DNA of 60,000 bases from Adiantum capillus-veneris (taxonomy: Eukaryota; Streptophyta; Polypodiopsida; Polypodiales; Pteridaceae), in the NCBI GenBank assembly GCA_014529385.2, contig CM043971.1:86940840-87000839 (forward strand). Reading direction: 5' to 3'. The notes below the pieces were generated by a model, which was not told where the DNA came from, searched no databases, and saw only the letters and a program-made list of their open reading frames with translations. Within the stretch, counting starts at the first letter, position 1; the number at the start of each line of letters is the position of its first letter. The translations under genes were made by a program, and so were the position numbers. Shown one piece after another: positions 31,052-44,112 of this stretch.

Positions 31052-32609
31052 ACTGTAAGACCCATATTCTCAACGCATAAGTGTGTTATGACACATATTT
31101 GGGCTACACCATCCACATAACCTTGTCCCAGATTTTTTCTTTTATGCCACACATCTACTATTGGACAAATGTCTAGTAGCTCATCCATTGCCAACACCTT
31201 CACTGAACCTCTCTCTGGCTCTTTCTCCATTGGGTTAACCATCCTCTTCCACTGTCGCTTTAGCTTAGGCACCATCTCTATAAGCTGCCCAAAAGTAACA
31301 TCTGCTTTTGTGCTCGTCAGATCCTCCTTCAAGGCATAGCTTAATTGCCCATCCCCTAGTGGAAAATCTGAAACATGAAACTTGCGACGAGCCCTTCTTT
31401 TCCTCTTGGACTTGACATCCTCTCCTTCATGGCTCTTTCCCTTCTTCTTACTAGGACCCGGGGCACTTCTTCCTTCCTTGTCCTCTGTAGTCCTCCTCCC
31501 AATAGGCATCACTAATGTATCCTCTAGCTTTGATGCCTTCTCCAAGGTAACTACACTTATCACTTTTGTCTTTCCCTTTTCCTCCTGGGTTAAACCGTTG
31601 GTTCCTTCTTCTCCCTTAATTTCAATGCCATAATCATTTGACCTAGGTAGCACCTATCTTGGCAATGGAGTGACATGTCTCCCCCCATCCGTGGTGGCTT
31701 ACCACATTGCTGGCTGATGTGGCCCAACTCTCCACAATTATAACATGTGGGCGTCTGCCTCCAGAACCTACCATTGCTTTGTCCAACACCATTGCTAGAT
31801 CTTTCTTCACCTCCTGACTGATTTGCAAACCTCCCTCGACCTCGATTATTTCCCACTTGACCTAGCATGTTTAGGCTGAGATTCTTCATTAAATCGACCA
31901 CTTGCCTCATGTCTTGCCTTAGCCCATCATCTTGCATAGATGTAGTGACCACTGCTAGCATAACATGAGTAGTAACAGGAACCATTGGTTCATGATGAAC
32001 CATTGGCATACAACCTTGCGAAGAATCCATAGGCTGAAATGCAGACCTCATGTGCAAAGACTCTACTCCTAACTGACTCATTCTCCTCAGCTTCCACTCT
32101 TTGTTCCTTGCTACTTCCAATGCATCTTCATATGTCCTAGGCTTCTTTAGCTCCACTCTCCAATGTATAATCTCTCAAAGACCAGCCAAGAACCTGTCCT
32201 TCTTCATCATGTCAGGCAGGGGTACTTGTGGTGCTAAGGCCTTGCACATCCGCTCCCATGCCAATGAAAACTTACGTATGTAAGCATCTACTGGCTCACC
32301 TTCCTTTTGCACCAAACCTTGTACTTCTTGCCACACTTTGTCAGGATCTTTTATCTTCACAAACTCCACTTCCAATCCATGCCTTAGATTGTCTCAACTC
32401 AATCTTACAGGTGGATCAGCCACACGCAACCCCTCTTCAAATTCTTTGGACCAAACTCGTGCATCACTCTTCAAACAAATTTGGAGAAGACGTAACATTT
32501 GCACCGGGTCGTGAATCTGGTTGCTAATGCAGCCAACCTCCATCTTTTCCAAAAAGTCTTCCACATCTTCATCACTTCTTCCATGAAATTCCGGATAAGT
32601 GAAAGCCAT
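31048..32609 (-). pseudogene. B' gag and linker
   Basis: The minus-strand ATG at 32609-32607 starts MAFTYPEFHGRSDEDVEDFL. An in-frame TGA near 32394 and another near 32175 interrupt the capsid part. The zinc knuckle CYNCGELGHISQQC (about 31700-31745) is intact, unlike that of B. A basic linker leads to VDVWHKRKNLGQGYVDG, the undisrupted counterpart of the CACTA target site in B. Confidence 0.85.
31121..31136 (-). other. Empty counterpart of the CACTA insertion site
   Basis: Complement reads GGACAAGGTTATGTGG. In B the same sequence is split after GGACAAG with AAG repeated at the other end of the transposon. Confidence 0.93.
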
Positions 32610-33410
32610 GGCTACCCAAGTTACGATGCTTTGAGAACCCCTTCGAACACACGTACAAGAACCCAAAACTTTTGACTGACTCAATTCCCAGAAACTTCAA
32701 TGGAGCTCAACTTTAGATAAGGACAAACACATGCACATCAAATGAGTTTTCATAGTTAGTCATCGGAAGTACAACAGGCAAAGGACATTCCAGTATTTCT
32801 CTTAATCTTCTTGGCCCAAACATAAATACTATGCGCTGCTGGAAAAAAAATTTCCTGGACACATGAACATTTATCTGGATTCTTTGAGTTAATTGAAAAA
32901 GAGTGAATTGAGGGCCATTTTGATCATCCATGAAAGTCAACCATGCAGCTCCCAAGAAGGCACGCCTGTCTTATCCTATGATTTTGCCAAAATTTCAGTA
33001 GCATAACAGCATAAATGGTTTAAAAGACCAAAAAACCAGCCATCATAACTTGGAAAATTTTTGACAGAGTTTCCCCAGAAGTAGAGCAGTGTGAACCCAG
33101 AATATAGACTGTATATGTATGCATAAACTACCAACAATAGAACACGAGCATCAAGTAGAAATCACTAGTACATAGCTACCTATATCACCGAAAGGATCTC
33201 CACATTTGAGAATCTCCCAGCTCAATAAAACCTCACGCTATCGGCCCTGACACGAAGGCTTATGCAAATCTCATATAGTCAAGTCTCAGAAATGACTATC
33301 TTCCAGACCAAGGCTCAGAAATGGTTGGGGCTGCCAAATAAAACAAAATATGGATCCACAAAGGTGTACAATGGCAGTTTCCACAAGTAACGTACAATCC
33401 AACAGACAAT
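32610..33410 (-). other. B' untranslated leader
   Basis: Lies between the primer-binding site and the gag ATG. The gag-proximal 450 bases match the leader of B. No convincing ORF. Confidence 0.75.
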
Positions 33411-33428
33411 GCGCTCAAACAGGCGCCA
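33411..33428 (-). other. B' primer-binding site
   Basis: Complement reads TGGCGCCTGTTTGAGCGC, starting two bases after the LTR end GCATCA. Its TGG start fits pairing with a tRNA 3' CCA. The tRNA was not identified. Confidence 0.65.
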
Positions 33429-33430
33429 AA

Positions 33431-34767
33431 TGATGCATACCCACAACAACTGCAAGTGACACCACTGCTAGTATATCACTGTACTCCAGCTACCTATACC
33501 TGTGTGAATCACTTGTACTTGTACCTGTCCCTATAACCTGTAACCTGTAGTCTATAACCTGTAATCCCGAATCTCGAAGCCTGAAGCTCGAAGCAGAAGG
33601 TACTCGAATAAGATCCTCAATGGGGGCACTAAAAGAATGTGAGTGGGATGTAAACACACAGAACGCCTCTATAATGACCCGACACACACTCTTGGGATGA
33701 TACACACACACACACTATGGGGTACCACTCGGCTTACACAACCCCCCTTGCCGAGACAGGAAACACACTTATGAAATGAGAGGAGAGAGACTACCCATTT
33801 ACCCACTCCACACAGAGAGACACTCACACACACACACCCAAAAAACTCAGCTCAAAAGAGGAGAATTTCTGATGTTTAGATACAATGGAGCTTGGGCCAA
33901 CACCAATGGGGCAAACAGCACACACAATATGGGTAAAATATGCCACATACAATCACAAACTGGAGCAGAAGCTTCGCTCATAGGAGAAACTTACACAGCC
34001 AAAATAGTAGAAAAATAGTGAGAAATTTGGCAAAATGGACAGCTCCATCGCGTCCAGAATGGCCTAAAACCCCAGTCTACAATGTCAAAGTGCTCAAATC
34101 CGACCTCGGATGAGCAGTTTACGGCCAAAACAGGCTCCAAAAACAGCAAAAACACAATTGCGGCTGTTCCTCCTCTTCTCTCCACGTTTTTTATGGTCTT
34201 CTCTCTGGTTTTCTAGTGCACACACTTAGATTTATTACTTGGGCACCCTTGGCCTTTTAGTTGACCTCAAACGAACCCCGAACATGCCAAAAACTGACCT
34301 CGCAGTGCATAGTTGTCACCCTTTTTGCATCATCCGCACACCTGGCACTCAGCTTTTTTCAATAATGCATCCCGCAACCACGTGAAGTGGCCCCAAGATA
34401 TGGTCCTCATGATAAACATTTACATAATTCATCACAAGAAAACACCCACCCACGTGCAAGTATTGACCCCCTTCGACCTCTTGACGCCACTAGATGTCAT
34501 CTGACACCACCTGCTTAACTCATGTCATCGGCCCGCGGATAGCTTCCTCGAGAAGTTTTACGTGCTACCAAATCCTCATTATTGTAGAAAAAACACACTG
34601 GTACTGGTAATAGTAAAAATCGATGCACTATGTACATGTTGTCCTACATGTACACATGTGGGCCCCACGTAACCACCTAGCTCTGGAAAATGGGCAATCC
34701 TTTATTTGATGCACGATGCATGGGTATGTACATATGCGCAATCCCTTGCTCCAAAAAACTCTTGACA
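33431..34767 (-). repeat. B' 5' LTR, 1,337 bp
   Basis: Minus-strand TGTCAAGAG at 34767 to GCATCA at 33431. It matches the B 3' LTR and the B' 3' LTR. It holds a degenerate TATA-like site (complement of CCTCATTATTGTAG, near 34575) and short CA/GT tracts. Confidence 0.85.
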
Positions 34768-34978
34768 ACGTGAGAGAGCAGGTGAATGAACCTACTCAAA
34801 TACCTCACCTTTTGAAGAAAAGAGACCAACTGCTTTGTTGTTGTGGGAGAAGGCAAAGCCACCAAGGCTTGAACCTTGCTTAGGACAGCTTCAATTTCTT
34901 TGGTAGAGATCACATGTCCAAGAAGAGTAACCTTGCTTTCACCAACGTGGCATTTCTCCACGTTGAGTTGGCATCCAA
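34768..34978 (-). pseudogene. A2 fragment: RT C-terminal part
   Basis: The minus-strand frame has GCQLNVEKCHVGESKVTLLG and VSFLQKVRYLSRFIHLLS, aligning with E1 codons around 1045-1250. It ends at B' on the left and at truncated element D on the right. The upstream part of the same RT is at 57398-58237, so D split this gene. Confidence 0.85.
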
Positions 34979-35666
34979 AGCTTGCCCGAGGAGGTACCGG
35001 GGGCCCGGGACTATGTGGGAACAGGTTCCAACCCACTCCAGATTAGCTTTAGCAACTAGGGGGCGCCCTCTTGCTTTTTGGGAGTCCTGGGAGAGTTTCC
35101 AAGCCAGCAGCTCAGTCTCAAAACCAGTTAACCAAGCCAACCTGACACTTGGTGGGCAGGGAACTGGACTTGCCATGCTTAATTGGAGAAGCTCCCAGAT
35201 GCATTTAGCAACCCAGATCGATTTTCAGCTTGAGGAGGCCTATTTAAAGACGTGCACACACACACACATATGCTCACACACACACAGTGCACACACTCAT
35301 ACACCTACACACACTCTGGGAAGGTGCTGCCGGAACACACACCTTTTGAAGGAGAAGCAAGGAGGGAGGTACTGTCGAATTCTGGCCTCAAGAAGCTCGA
35401 TTAGATCAAAGAATCGAGAGGATTATCAGCCCTTAATCACGATAACCACGGCTTAATTAATGCTTTCTGCAAATCCTTTTTCATTACCATCTAAATTTCT
35501 CGTCTATTATGCTTATTCCTAGTCGTAATTCTCTATGATAAGATTCTAAATTCTCCTTATCCATATTCTATTATGTAATCATCATTCCATAGTTGAATTA
35601 TCAGCCATTCATCACTCTCGATTAATGATTAGAACATAATTATCAGAATTTTCTCTCTCTAGGTGG
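34979..35666 (+). repeat. D 5' LTR, left remnant
   Basis: Matches 55046-55740 of the D 3' LTR, including a TATA-like TATTTAAA (35241-35248) and the following (CA)n. It ends at GGTGG, the left target duplication of element C. Confidence 0.88.
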
Positions 35667-36744
35667 TGTGAGGTCCCCACCCCGTCGTATCAAACAACGG
35701 ATCTGATGGTAAACCTGGTGGCCACTAGATCTATAGCGGAAGCAAACAAAATGGTTAAGGGTTCAACTAGCGAACGATCTCTCATCACAAAGTGAGTCGA
35801 GTTCGAGCCTACTAGCAACGAGATCTAGCTCCACCTCGCAGGGAAAGCGTACTTAACTATCTAGCGATCCTAAGACCCACCTTCCAAGAGAAGAGAAACC
35901 CCGAGTGCCTTTTTCCCCATGTTTCAGAGGCACGTACTCTCGACGATTCGTCGCTCTAGGGGCAATGAGTAATACTAATATCGAGTAAGCACTATGGGGA
36001 CAGAGAGTTCCCGACTATTCGGGACCACCCATCTCGTAGGCTTTGGCAACCCGAGCCAAGCTCCCACTTTCCACCCCCACACTCACACTTCATCGTGTGA
36101 CCTAATTACTACCACAAAGGTTGTTCAACATAAATATTCCTTGTTTAATTTCGAATCACATGGTTCGTTAAAACAGCCCTTCAACCAGTATTGCAAACAA
36201 CACCAAGACAAAATTCTAGTAAAAATTCTACTCAAACTTATTCATAAAAATTCCAATGTCCTAGAGGTACAACATCCCCCCTCCAGCGAGAGTTCACTCC
36301 TCCCGTTGTCGCCTAGCTGCCCATACAACTAGGTATGTCCACCGCATAGAAAGCATGTCATGGACACTCCCACCGCATAGAAAGCAAGATGTGGGTTCCC
36401 ACCACATAGAAAGCAAGTCGTGGGTATCCACCGCATAGAAAGCAAGTCGTGGATTCAAGAGCCCTTAACGAGGAACTCTGCCCCCTGTGATCAGTAGGGG
36501 GTCAGGACTGATTCAACATTGGAAATAAAATGAACATGTCGAGCTAAATTTTTCCTAGCAAACATTCTTTCCTCTTGCAAACAGCATACCCATCAAACAT
36601 TACCTTCCTACTTTAGAACTTAATGTACAATGATTTCGATGCCGAGGTTTCCATCGGATTTCTCCAACATGTTTGGGGATATGAGCATTCCTAACTAGCG
36701 TATGCAATGTTAATTTAAACAACTTGAATAAAAATATGATCTAC

Positions 36745-36885
36745 CTCTTCCACTTCTTCATCGATGGCCCGTGAGATGGCCGGTATTTGTTCCTCCATGC
36801 GAGCCTTCCCCTTTCCGTTGACATTGCTCGTTCCTGCTTCGTGATCATGGGCACCACCGAAGCGCGTCCTCTTAACCGGGGTCAT
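36745..36885 (-). CDS. LTR-borne 47-codon ORF ending at a splice-donor-like site, C 3' LTR copy
   Basis: The minus-strand ATG at 36885 opens 47 codons (MTPVKRTRFGG... to ISRAIDEEVEE), then GAAGAG|GTAGAT. The reading frame and donor are preserved in all four chromovirus LTRs here. In this 3' LTR copy it would not be spliced to the body of element C. Confidence 0.55.
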
Positions 36886-37748
36886 TTCTCACTACTTTAA
36901 ATGATTAGCTTGGAGAAAGAGCTAAGGTTCACAAGCATCATAACAGTCCAATGGGTAGATTAGTGACATCAATTAATCCCTCCTATATGAGAGTCTAGAT
37001 TTCTTTCATAAAGCAATCATTAAGGATGGCACATAATCCTATGGGAACCGGCTCTAAGATAATTACTCGGCTTACATGATCAAGAATAATTAGGATTTCA
37101 CTATTGGAATTACCAGAGAATTGGATTAAGTATGATTAAACTATTTCCTAGCAATTAGATGATGCAGATTTACCCTATGCATATGTGTGAGGAAAAACCA
37201 ATTCTTAGAGACTTATTGACGGATAAATTTCTCCTTGATTACGTCTTAATGCATAAGAGAAATGAATTCAATTAAGCTACAATGTTAATGAGTGATTACA
37301 ATAGTGATTCTCTTCAATCTGCACAAATACTAGCTTACCGATTAATTACTATGCTATCTAGAGAGAGAAGATTCTGATAATTATGCTCTAATCATTAATC
37401 GAGAGTGAAGAATGGCTGATAATTCAGCTATGGAATGATGATTACATAATAGAGTACGAATAAGGAGAATTTAGAGAGTAGTCATAGAGATTTTCGGCTA
37501 GGAATAGGCATAATGTACGAGAAATTTTTGGTGGTGGAGAAAGGGATTTTCAGATGGCATTAATTAAACTGTCGTTATCGTGATTAAGATCTCGTAATCT
37601 TCTCGATTTTCTAATCTAATCGAGCTTCTTGAGATGAAAATTCGGCAGCACCTCCCTCCTAGCTTCTTCTTCAATAGGTGTGTGATTCGGTAGCACCTCC
37701 CCAATGTATGTGGGTGTGTGTGTATGCATTGTGTGTGTGTGTGATCAT

Positions 37749-37750
<2 letters not shown>

Positions 37751-37794
<44 letters not shown>
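37751..37794. repeat. (GT)n microsatellite in the C 3' LTR
   Basis: Counterpart at about 45533-45578 in the C 5' LTR and (CA)n near 35258-35290 and 55315-55346 in the D LTRs. Lengths differ. Confidence 0.95.
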
Positions 37795-37797
<3 letters not shown>

Positions 37798-38462
37798 CAG
37801 GTCTTTAAATAGGCTCCTACAGGCTGAAAATCGATCTGGGTTGGTAAATGCATCTGGGAGCTTCTCCAGTTAAGCATGGCAAGTCCAGTTCTTTGCCCAC
37901 CAAGTGTCAGGTTGGCTTGGTTAACTGGTTCTAAGACTGAGCTGCAGGCTTGGCAGCTTTCCCAAGACTCCCACAAAGAAAGAGGGCGCCCCCTAGCTGC
38001 TAAAGCTGACCTGGGGTGGCCTGGGACCTGTTCCCACACAGTCCCGGGCCCCCGGTGCCTCCCCGGACAATTTTTAGGAAATTTGGTTCTAGGCTAAAAC
38101 GGGTCATATGAATCGGATTTTGATGCCGTAAATTTCCATACGAAGCTCTAACTAAGGCGTACTGGCCCGAGTACCTGCCATATTTAGCAGCCCCCGGGGT
38201 CCGAAAAATGCATTTTTTCCAAATTCGGGGTACGGGTGCAGATTTTCGAGACGGTCGAGACTGGACGGGTCGGGTGACCAAAAACTTACTATTTTTAGAA
38301 TTTTTTCACAAAAATTATTTTAATTCACATTTTGAAGCTTTATAACATTCTAAACATCATGGCACTGACAGAATCTGGAAAACTGCTAAAAATAGTAACT
38401 TATTCCATTGTATTCATTTCGTGGTACAAGGGTGCTCTTGTGATCGGGTCAGAGACCTTACA

Positions 38463-38475
38463 ACCTCCCCAACGT
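38463..38475 (-). other. C polypurine tract
   Basis: Complement reads GTTGGGGAGGT, adjoining the TGTAAGG start of the 3' LTR. D has the same tract at 54640-54650. Confidence 0.75.
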
Positions 38476-38493
38476 GAAAAAATTGAGATGCCC

Positions 38494-41400
38494 TCATCTC
38501 AAGAATGAGTTTGGGTAATCTTTTAAGAGCGTCGATTCGTCTTCCCAAGTTGCATCTTCTTCAGGGTAAGCCTTCCACTTTACCAGGTGCTCCGTGATAG
38601 CTCTATTGCGTAATTTCCTTTCTCTTGTTTCAAGTACATAGTCAGGTTGGAGTTCGAGAACTCCTTGTGCTGGCATGACTATCTGATCTGAGTCCAAAAA
38701 TTGATCAGGTTTGGGAATATAGGGTTTGAGTAAGCTGACATGGAATACATCATGAACCTTCAAGTTTGCAGGTAACTTTAGCTTGTAGGCCTGGTCACTT
38801 ACAACCTTAACGATCTCAAATGGTCCACAATACCTTGGGCTTAGCTTCTTGTATCTGCCTAGCGATAAATTGCTTTTCTTTGGTCGGACTCGGAGAAAAA
38901 ACTTATCTCCTTCCTTGAAAGTCCTTTCCGAACGATTCTTATCTGCATAGTGCTTTTGTCTATCCTGAGCTGCCTGAATGTCCTGGCGAATAGCTCTAGT
39001 CTGTGCTTCCATATCTTCTAACATCTTTCTAGAGGCTTCTACTCTGATGGTTGGATCTGAAAAGTTCAGTGGTGCTAAACAGTCCTGTCCATAAAGAGCT
39101 TTGAAAGGTAACATTCCAATGTTTCTGTGTTCCGAAGAGTTATAAGCATATTCTACCAAAGGTAGATATTGTAACCACTTCTTTGGCTCTTGTGAACAAT
39201 AGGCTCTGAGAATGTCCTCGATGACTTGATTAACTCTTTCGGTTTTCCCGTCAGTCTGCGGATGATACGCTTTGCTGAAGGCTAATTGTGACCCAATAGA
39301 TTGGAAAAGAGAAGTCCAAAATTTTTATGTAAACTTGGCATCTCTATCACTGACAATACGCTTGGGTAGACCATGTAGCCTGAAAATCTCCTTGATGAAT
39401 ACCCGACTAATATCTGAAGCAGTAAAGGTTGTCTTTACGGGTATTAGATGAGCCACTTTTGTGAGCATATCAACAACCACGAAAACAGAATCATAACCTC
39501 CTGTGGAAGGTAATCCTGTAACAAAATCCATACTGATGCATTCCCACTTCATCTGGGGTATGTCAAGAGGTTGAAGTTGCCCTGGTAATTTGATCCTTTC
39601 GGCCTTTATCCGTTGACAAGATAGACATTGCCTCACATAGCGAAGTATGTCTCCTTTCATTCCAGACCAGAAATAACTCATTCTGACGGCGTGAAGAGTT
39701 TTAGCATAGCCTGGGTGTCCGGATGTAGGGCTATCGTGTGCTTCATATAGAATCGCCTTCTTTAAAGTTGGGTCTCTGGGTACACAGAGCCTATGTCTGT
39801 AGTAAAGACATCCTCCCATAAGACAGTAATCTTTAGCTTCAGGCATCTTATTCTGCTGGACTAATGAATCTATACGTTGGTACTCTGGATCTTCGAGGGA
39901 TGCTTCTTTGATTCTATCCAAGATAGGGTTATTTGGAATAGAGATAGCTCCGAGAAACGATTTTCGGCTAAGACCATCTGCAACTGCGTTTTCCTTCCCT
40001 GGTCTATACTTTATGTCAAGGTCATATTCCTGTAATAGCTCTATCCATCGCCGTTGTCGCATATTGAGAATGGGTTGAGTAAAAATCCACTTTAAACTCT
40101 TGTGGTCTGTAACCAACTGAAACTTGCGTCCAAGCAGATAATGTCTCCATAACTTCAGTGCATGTATAACTGCTAAAATTTCCAGATCATGAGTGGGATA
40201 ATTCTTCTCATGATCCCTCAGCTTTCGCGAAGTATACGCCACCGGTCTTCCTTCTTGAGTAAGAACTCCGCCTAGAGCAGACTTACTAGCATCTGTCGCT
40301 ACTTCAAATTCTTTACTGAAGTCTGGAAGCTTTAAAATAGGAGCTGAGACCAAGAACTCTTTCAGCTTAGCAAAGCTAGACTCGTGCTCGGTCTTCCAAT
40401 CGATCCTCATTCATTTCTTCAGGAGTTCCGTCAAAGGTGCAACAATACGTGCATAATCCTTGACAAAAATCCTGTACCATCCCGTTATTCCAAGAAATCC
40501 CCTTACTTCGCTGACAGTGGATGGTTGAGTCCAACCAACGATGTCCTTGACTTTGTCTGGGTCCACTGAAATCCCTTCAGCCGAAATGACAAATCCAAGA
40601 TAGTTGACCTTTGGTGAGCAAAAAGTGCACTTGCTCTCCTTAGCGTAAAGTTGGTGTTTTTGGAGAAGATCAAGTACTTTGCGAACATGTTCTTTGTCAT
40701 CTGCCTCGTCTTTGGAATAGATCAGAATGTCATCAAAGAAAACCAAGACAAAATCATGGAGGTAAGGTCTGAAAATATCCTGCATAAGTCGGTTGAAGCT
40801 TGCAGGAGCATTTGTTAGGCCAAAAGACATTACTGTGAATTCGTAGTGCCCATACCTAGTATTGAAAGCTGTCTTCGGAATATCTGATTCCTTGATCCTG
40901 ATTTGGTAATATCCTGACCTTAGATCTATCTTTGTAAACATTTTGGCGCCGTGGAGTCTGTCCAAAAGTTCGTCAATCCTTGGAACTGGATACTTGTTCT
41001 TGACAGTTACCTGGTTCAGTCCACGATAGTCTATGCATAGCCTTAAGGTCCCATCCTTCTTCTTTTGGAAAAGAACTGGAGCACCCCAAGGAGAGTCGAA
41101 TGAATCCTTGCTCAATGAGTTGCCTAAGTTGTTCTTTGAGTTCGATGGCCTCCGGAAGTGACATTTTATAAGGTCTTTTTGAGATAGGTTCACACCCAGG
41201 GATAGTCTCAATCTCATGATCTACCTCTCTGTGTGGTGGAAGATTCGTAAGGTCTTCGGGGAATACATCATCATACTCTCTCAACCAGTTTGGTCGAACT
41301 GAGGTATCTGATTGGTCCACCTTGTTGAGTTTAACTGCATATATTTGCTGACCCTTCCTTAGTCCCTTCAAAAGTCTGCTGGCCTTAGCTAGAGTAGCCT

Positions 41401-41917
41401 TAGGTCTCCCATTTTCCCCCTGGATTAAGGCTTCATTACCCAAGTTATCTGTAAAGGTAAAATTCCCTTGTGCACAATGTATGTGGGCCCTATTTTGCTT
41501 TAGCCAGTCCATCCCTAGTATCCCATCAAAGAATCCTAATGGTAAGGTTTGAAATTGGGCAGAAGTTGGGTATCCCCCTAAATCGAAGTCAATTTTGCCT
41601 GCAGAGTGATGAGATACTACCTCCTTGCTGTTTGCTAACTCGACAACTAGCTTGCTTGACGGATACTTATCTAGCTTAAGCTTTCTCATGCATCTGGGTG
41701 AAAGAAATGAAAGAGTACTGCCACAATCTATAAGGAAGTTAACTTGTTCACCTCTGAGAGATCCTGGCGTATGAATGACTGCGTATTTCTCACAACCATT
41801 GGGATTGTCAATTGCAGCATGTAGGGTTGCTCTCTCCACTGCTTCATCACCCACAGTTGGTTGAACTACTGCGGCATTCACTCTGGCGGTAGCTCCACGC
41901 CCTCGCCCTCTGCTCAT
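38494..41917 (-). pseudogene. C pol remnant: protease, RT, RNase H, integrase, chromodomain
   Basis: Minus-strand order: retropepsin (FLIDCGSTLSFL, then GILGMDWL), RT ([20 protein letters not shown]; active site FFDDILIYS), RNase H with intact TDAS, integrase (HHCC finger; D in MDFVTGLP; D in IVSDRDAKF) and a C-terminal chromodomain (HLVKWKAYPEEDATWEDE). Defects: an 8-bp deletion near 41100 frameshifts RT, TGA at 40411-40413 between RT and RNase H, and a stop after KFT near 39325 (TCA in D, TAA here). The catalytic residues seen are intact, so damage is limited to these breaks. The end of the frame is at 38494. Confidence 0.88.
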
Positions 41918-42731
41918 TCTTCCGCGTCCTCCTCGTCCATTAGCTTGGCCGGGTATTCAAGGGTATGGCATTGGCGTTGGTTGCATGAATGTTCCTGGGG
42001 AAATTGGATCTGTAGTGTCCATGCTCGCCGCAACCATAGCATCGAACATCAGGGAACTCCATGGTTGTGGTGGTAGCCACAATAGGGCGCTGGTTATAGG
42101 TTTGGTTGGCTGGTCTGTTGTCCCAAGCAGTGTTCCTTGCCCTCTTTGCCCAATGATTCCTCCTATTCTGATTAGCCTTTTGTACTTCAAGAGCTAGAGG
42201 TTTAGCCCTCAACAAGGCATCCTGTAGTGTTGACGGCCTGAGAGCCTCCAGCCGAGTGCTCAAGGGATCGATTAGTCCTTGACAGAACCTTGCCACCTGT
42301 TGTTCCAAGGTCATCTTAGGAGCATATCTCCGAAGAGTGACAAACTTTGCATAGTATTCTTCGACAGTTGAATTCAGCTGTCGAAGTGAAAAGAATTCAT
42401 TCATTCTCAAGGTCCTATAGGCAGGTGGTAAATAACGTCCCATTATCGCAACTTTGATGTCTTCCCAAGATTGGGAAGATCCTTTAATGTCTAGGTCTCT
42501 GCAATGTTGCTTCCACCATATTTTGGCATCGCCAGTCAAGCGGAACATCGCAAGCATGGTCTGATTTACGGGTTGGGTTTCCGCAGCTTCAAAGTAATCG
42601 TCCATGGCTTCCATCCATACTTCCGCATCTCTCTCCACATTTGCCCCCTCGCCCTTAAAGATCGGAGGTTGGTCTTGCTTAAGGAGGAGCTTCTTCTCTT
42701 GCGCTGTCGAGTAGAGAGAAACAGACGGTAC
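41918..42731 (-). pseudogene. C gag
   Basis: The frame runs from an acceptor-like TGTAG|GTACC at 42732/42731 without an early ATG. The capsid region includes MLAMFRLTGDAKIWWKQHC and YYAKFVTLRRYAPKM. The zinc knuckle at 42041-42000 reads CYGCGEHGHYRSNF: the last Cys of CX2CX4HX4C has become Phe, whereas D keeps Cys. The Arg/Gly-rich tail runs into the protease. The lack of a nearby start suggests that the N-terminus comes from elsewhere; see the LTR exon. Confidence 0.85.
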
Positions 42732-42950
42732 CTACATGGGTTATACGAAATTCTTGATACCATTACTTGGATTTCAAAATAGACACGAGACTTTAAATAA
42801 AATTCAAGATTCTACTTTATCAGGAGACAGAGATTCAGAGACAAAAAGCACTTTATTGATGGTAATTTATTACAATCAAAACTCCTCAAGGTTTAGAATG
42901 ACTGGTGACCGCTTATTACATGGCTTTATGGATTTGCGTATAACATACGC

Positions 42951-43332
42951 CTAGGAAATGGTATTGACATGATGCACTACTTCATTCGTGTAATAGTTCT
43001 TATACACATTATTGAGGGGATAATAAACTAAGATGTCGGGCCGGAGTTCTGCTTTCAGTAATCCAAAGGTTTTGACTCGGTTTGCTGGAATCACATTGGT
43101 GACCTTCTCCAAGAGCCAGTCGTTGATGGTTTGGTTGGAGTTGCCCGAAACAGTTTGGTCCAATCGTGTGGGCACCAAGTAGAATATCTCTATCACTCTC
43201 AACTCTTCTCCCCAACGTATCTTCTTCAAGTCGGTAGACATCTCGCCTGAACTGGTAAACTAGGGATCTTCGAGCTTCCTCATAAATAAGCTCAAACACT
43301 TGGAACTTCCGATATTCGAGCACGGGGTCTTC
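42951..43332 (-). pseudogene. C copy of the extra ORF upstream of gag
   Basis: Homologous to 48059-48562 in D, starting after an acceptor-like TTGCAG|GAAGAC (43333/43332). It lacks the segment equivalent to D 48155-48276 (122 bp), which shifts the frame. Both halves are still recognisable (EYRKFQVFELIYEEARR; NQTINDWLLEKVTNVIPANR). Function unknown. Confidence 0.7.
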
Positions 43333-43422
43333 CTGCAACACCAGTGCAAGCAATTTGGATGAGCTACCTATATACTTTCCGTTCTTTTTAAATGTTCAAA
43401 CGATACGAATTTATTTCCCCGT

Positions 43423-43443
43423 CTAACATAGGCTCTGATACAA
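43423..43443 (-). other. C primer-binding site (mutated)
   Basis: Complement reads TTGTATCAGAGCC just inside the 5' LTR end. It is the tRNA-iMet site of D (TGGTATCAGAGC) with the second base changed. Confidence 0.75.
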
Positions 43444-43683
43444 GGTGTGAGGTCCCCACCCCGTCATATCAAACAACGGATCTGATGGTAAACCTGGTGG
43501 CCACTAGATCTATAGCGGAAGCAAACAAAATGGTTCAGGATTCAACTAGCAGACGATCTCTCATCACAAAGTGAGTCGAGTTCGAGCCTACTAGCAACGA
43601 GATCTAGCTCCACCTCGTAGGGGAAGCGTACTTAACTATCTAGCGATCCTAAGACCCACCTTCCAAGAGGAGAGAAACCCCGA

Positions 43684-44112
43684 GTGCCTTTTTCCCCATG
43701 TTTCAGAGGCACGTACTCTCGAGGATTCGCCGCTCTAGGGGCAATGAGTATTACTAATATCGAAGTAAGCACTACGGGGACACAGAGTTCCCGACCATTC
43801 GGGACCACCCATCTCGTAGGCTTTGGCAACCCGAGCCAAGCCCCCACTTTCCACCCCCACACTCACACTTCATCGTGTGACCTAATTACTACCACAAAGG
43901 TTGTTCAACATAAATATTCCTTGTTTAATTTCGAATCACATGGTTTGTTAAAACAGCCCTTCAACCAGTATTGCAAACAACACCAAGACAGAATTCTAGT
44001 AAAAATTCTACTCAAACTTATTCATAAAAATTCCAATGTCCTAGAGGTACAACATCCCCCCTCCAGCGAGAGTTCACTCCTCCCGTTGTCGCCTAGCTGC
44101 CCATACAACTAG
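43684..44112 (+). other. 142-codon antisense open frame in a chromovirus LTR
   Basis: Opposite in sense to element C. The same 142-codon frame is open in both D LTRs (47702-47274 and 57159-56731, opposite to D) and truncated in the C 3' LTR (35994-36332). It has a His/Thr-rich middle and no domain. It is probably non-coding, but the shared length is notable. Confidence 0.3.

Larger units (their letters stand above)
27142..34767 (-). mobile_element. Tat-type LTR retrotransposon B' (minus), same family as B
   Basis: On the minus strand: 5' LTR (34767-33431), primer-binding site, leader, gag, part of protease, RT, RNase H, second RNase H, integrase and a 3' LTR truncated at 27142. It lies within element A2, whose fragments flank it at 26886-27141 and 34768-34978. 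About 200 A2 codons and the last 400 or so bases of the 3' LTR are missing at the left junction, consistent with one deletion there. Confidence 0.88.
35667..38462 (-). repeat. C 3' LTR, 2,796 bp
   Basis: Minus-strand TGTAAGGTC at 38462 to CCTCACA at 35667. TATA-like TATTTAAA (complement of 37803-37810), then a (CA)n tract, a 47-codon ORF with a splice-donor-like end (36885-36745) and a four-unit minisatellite (about 36339-36453). Confidence 0.92.
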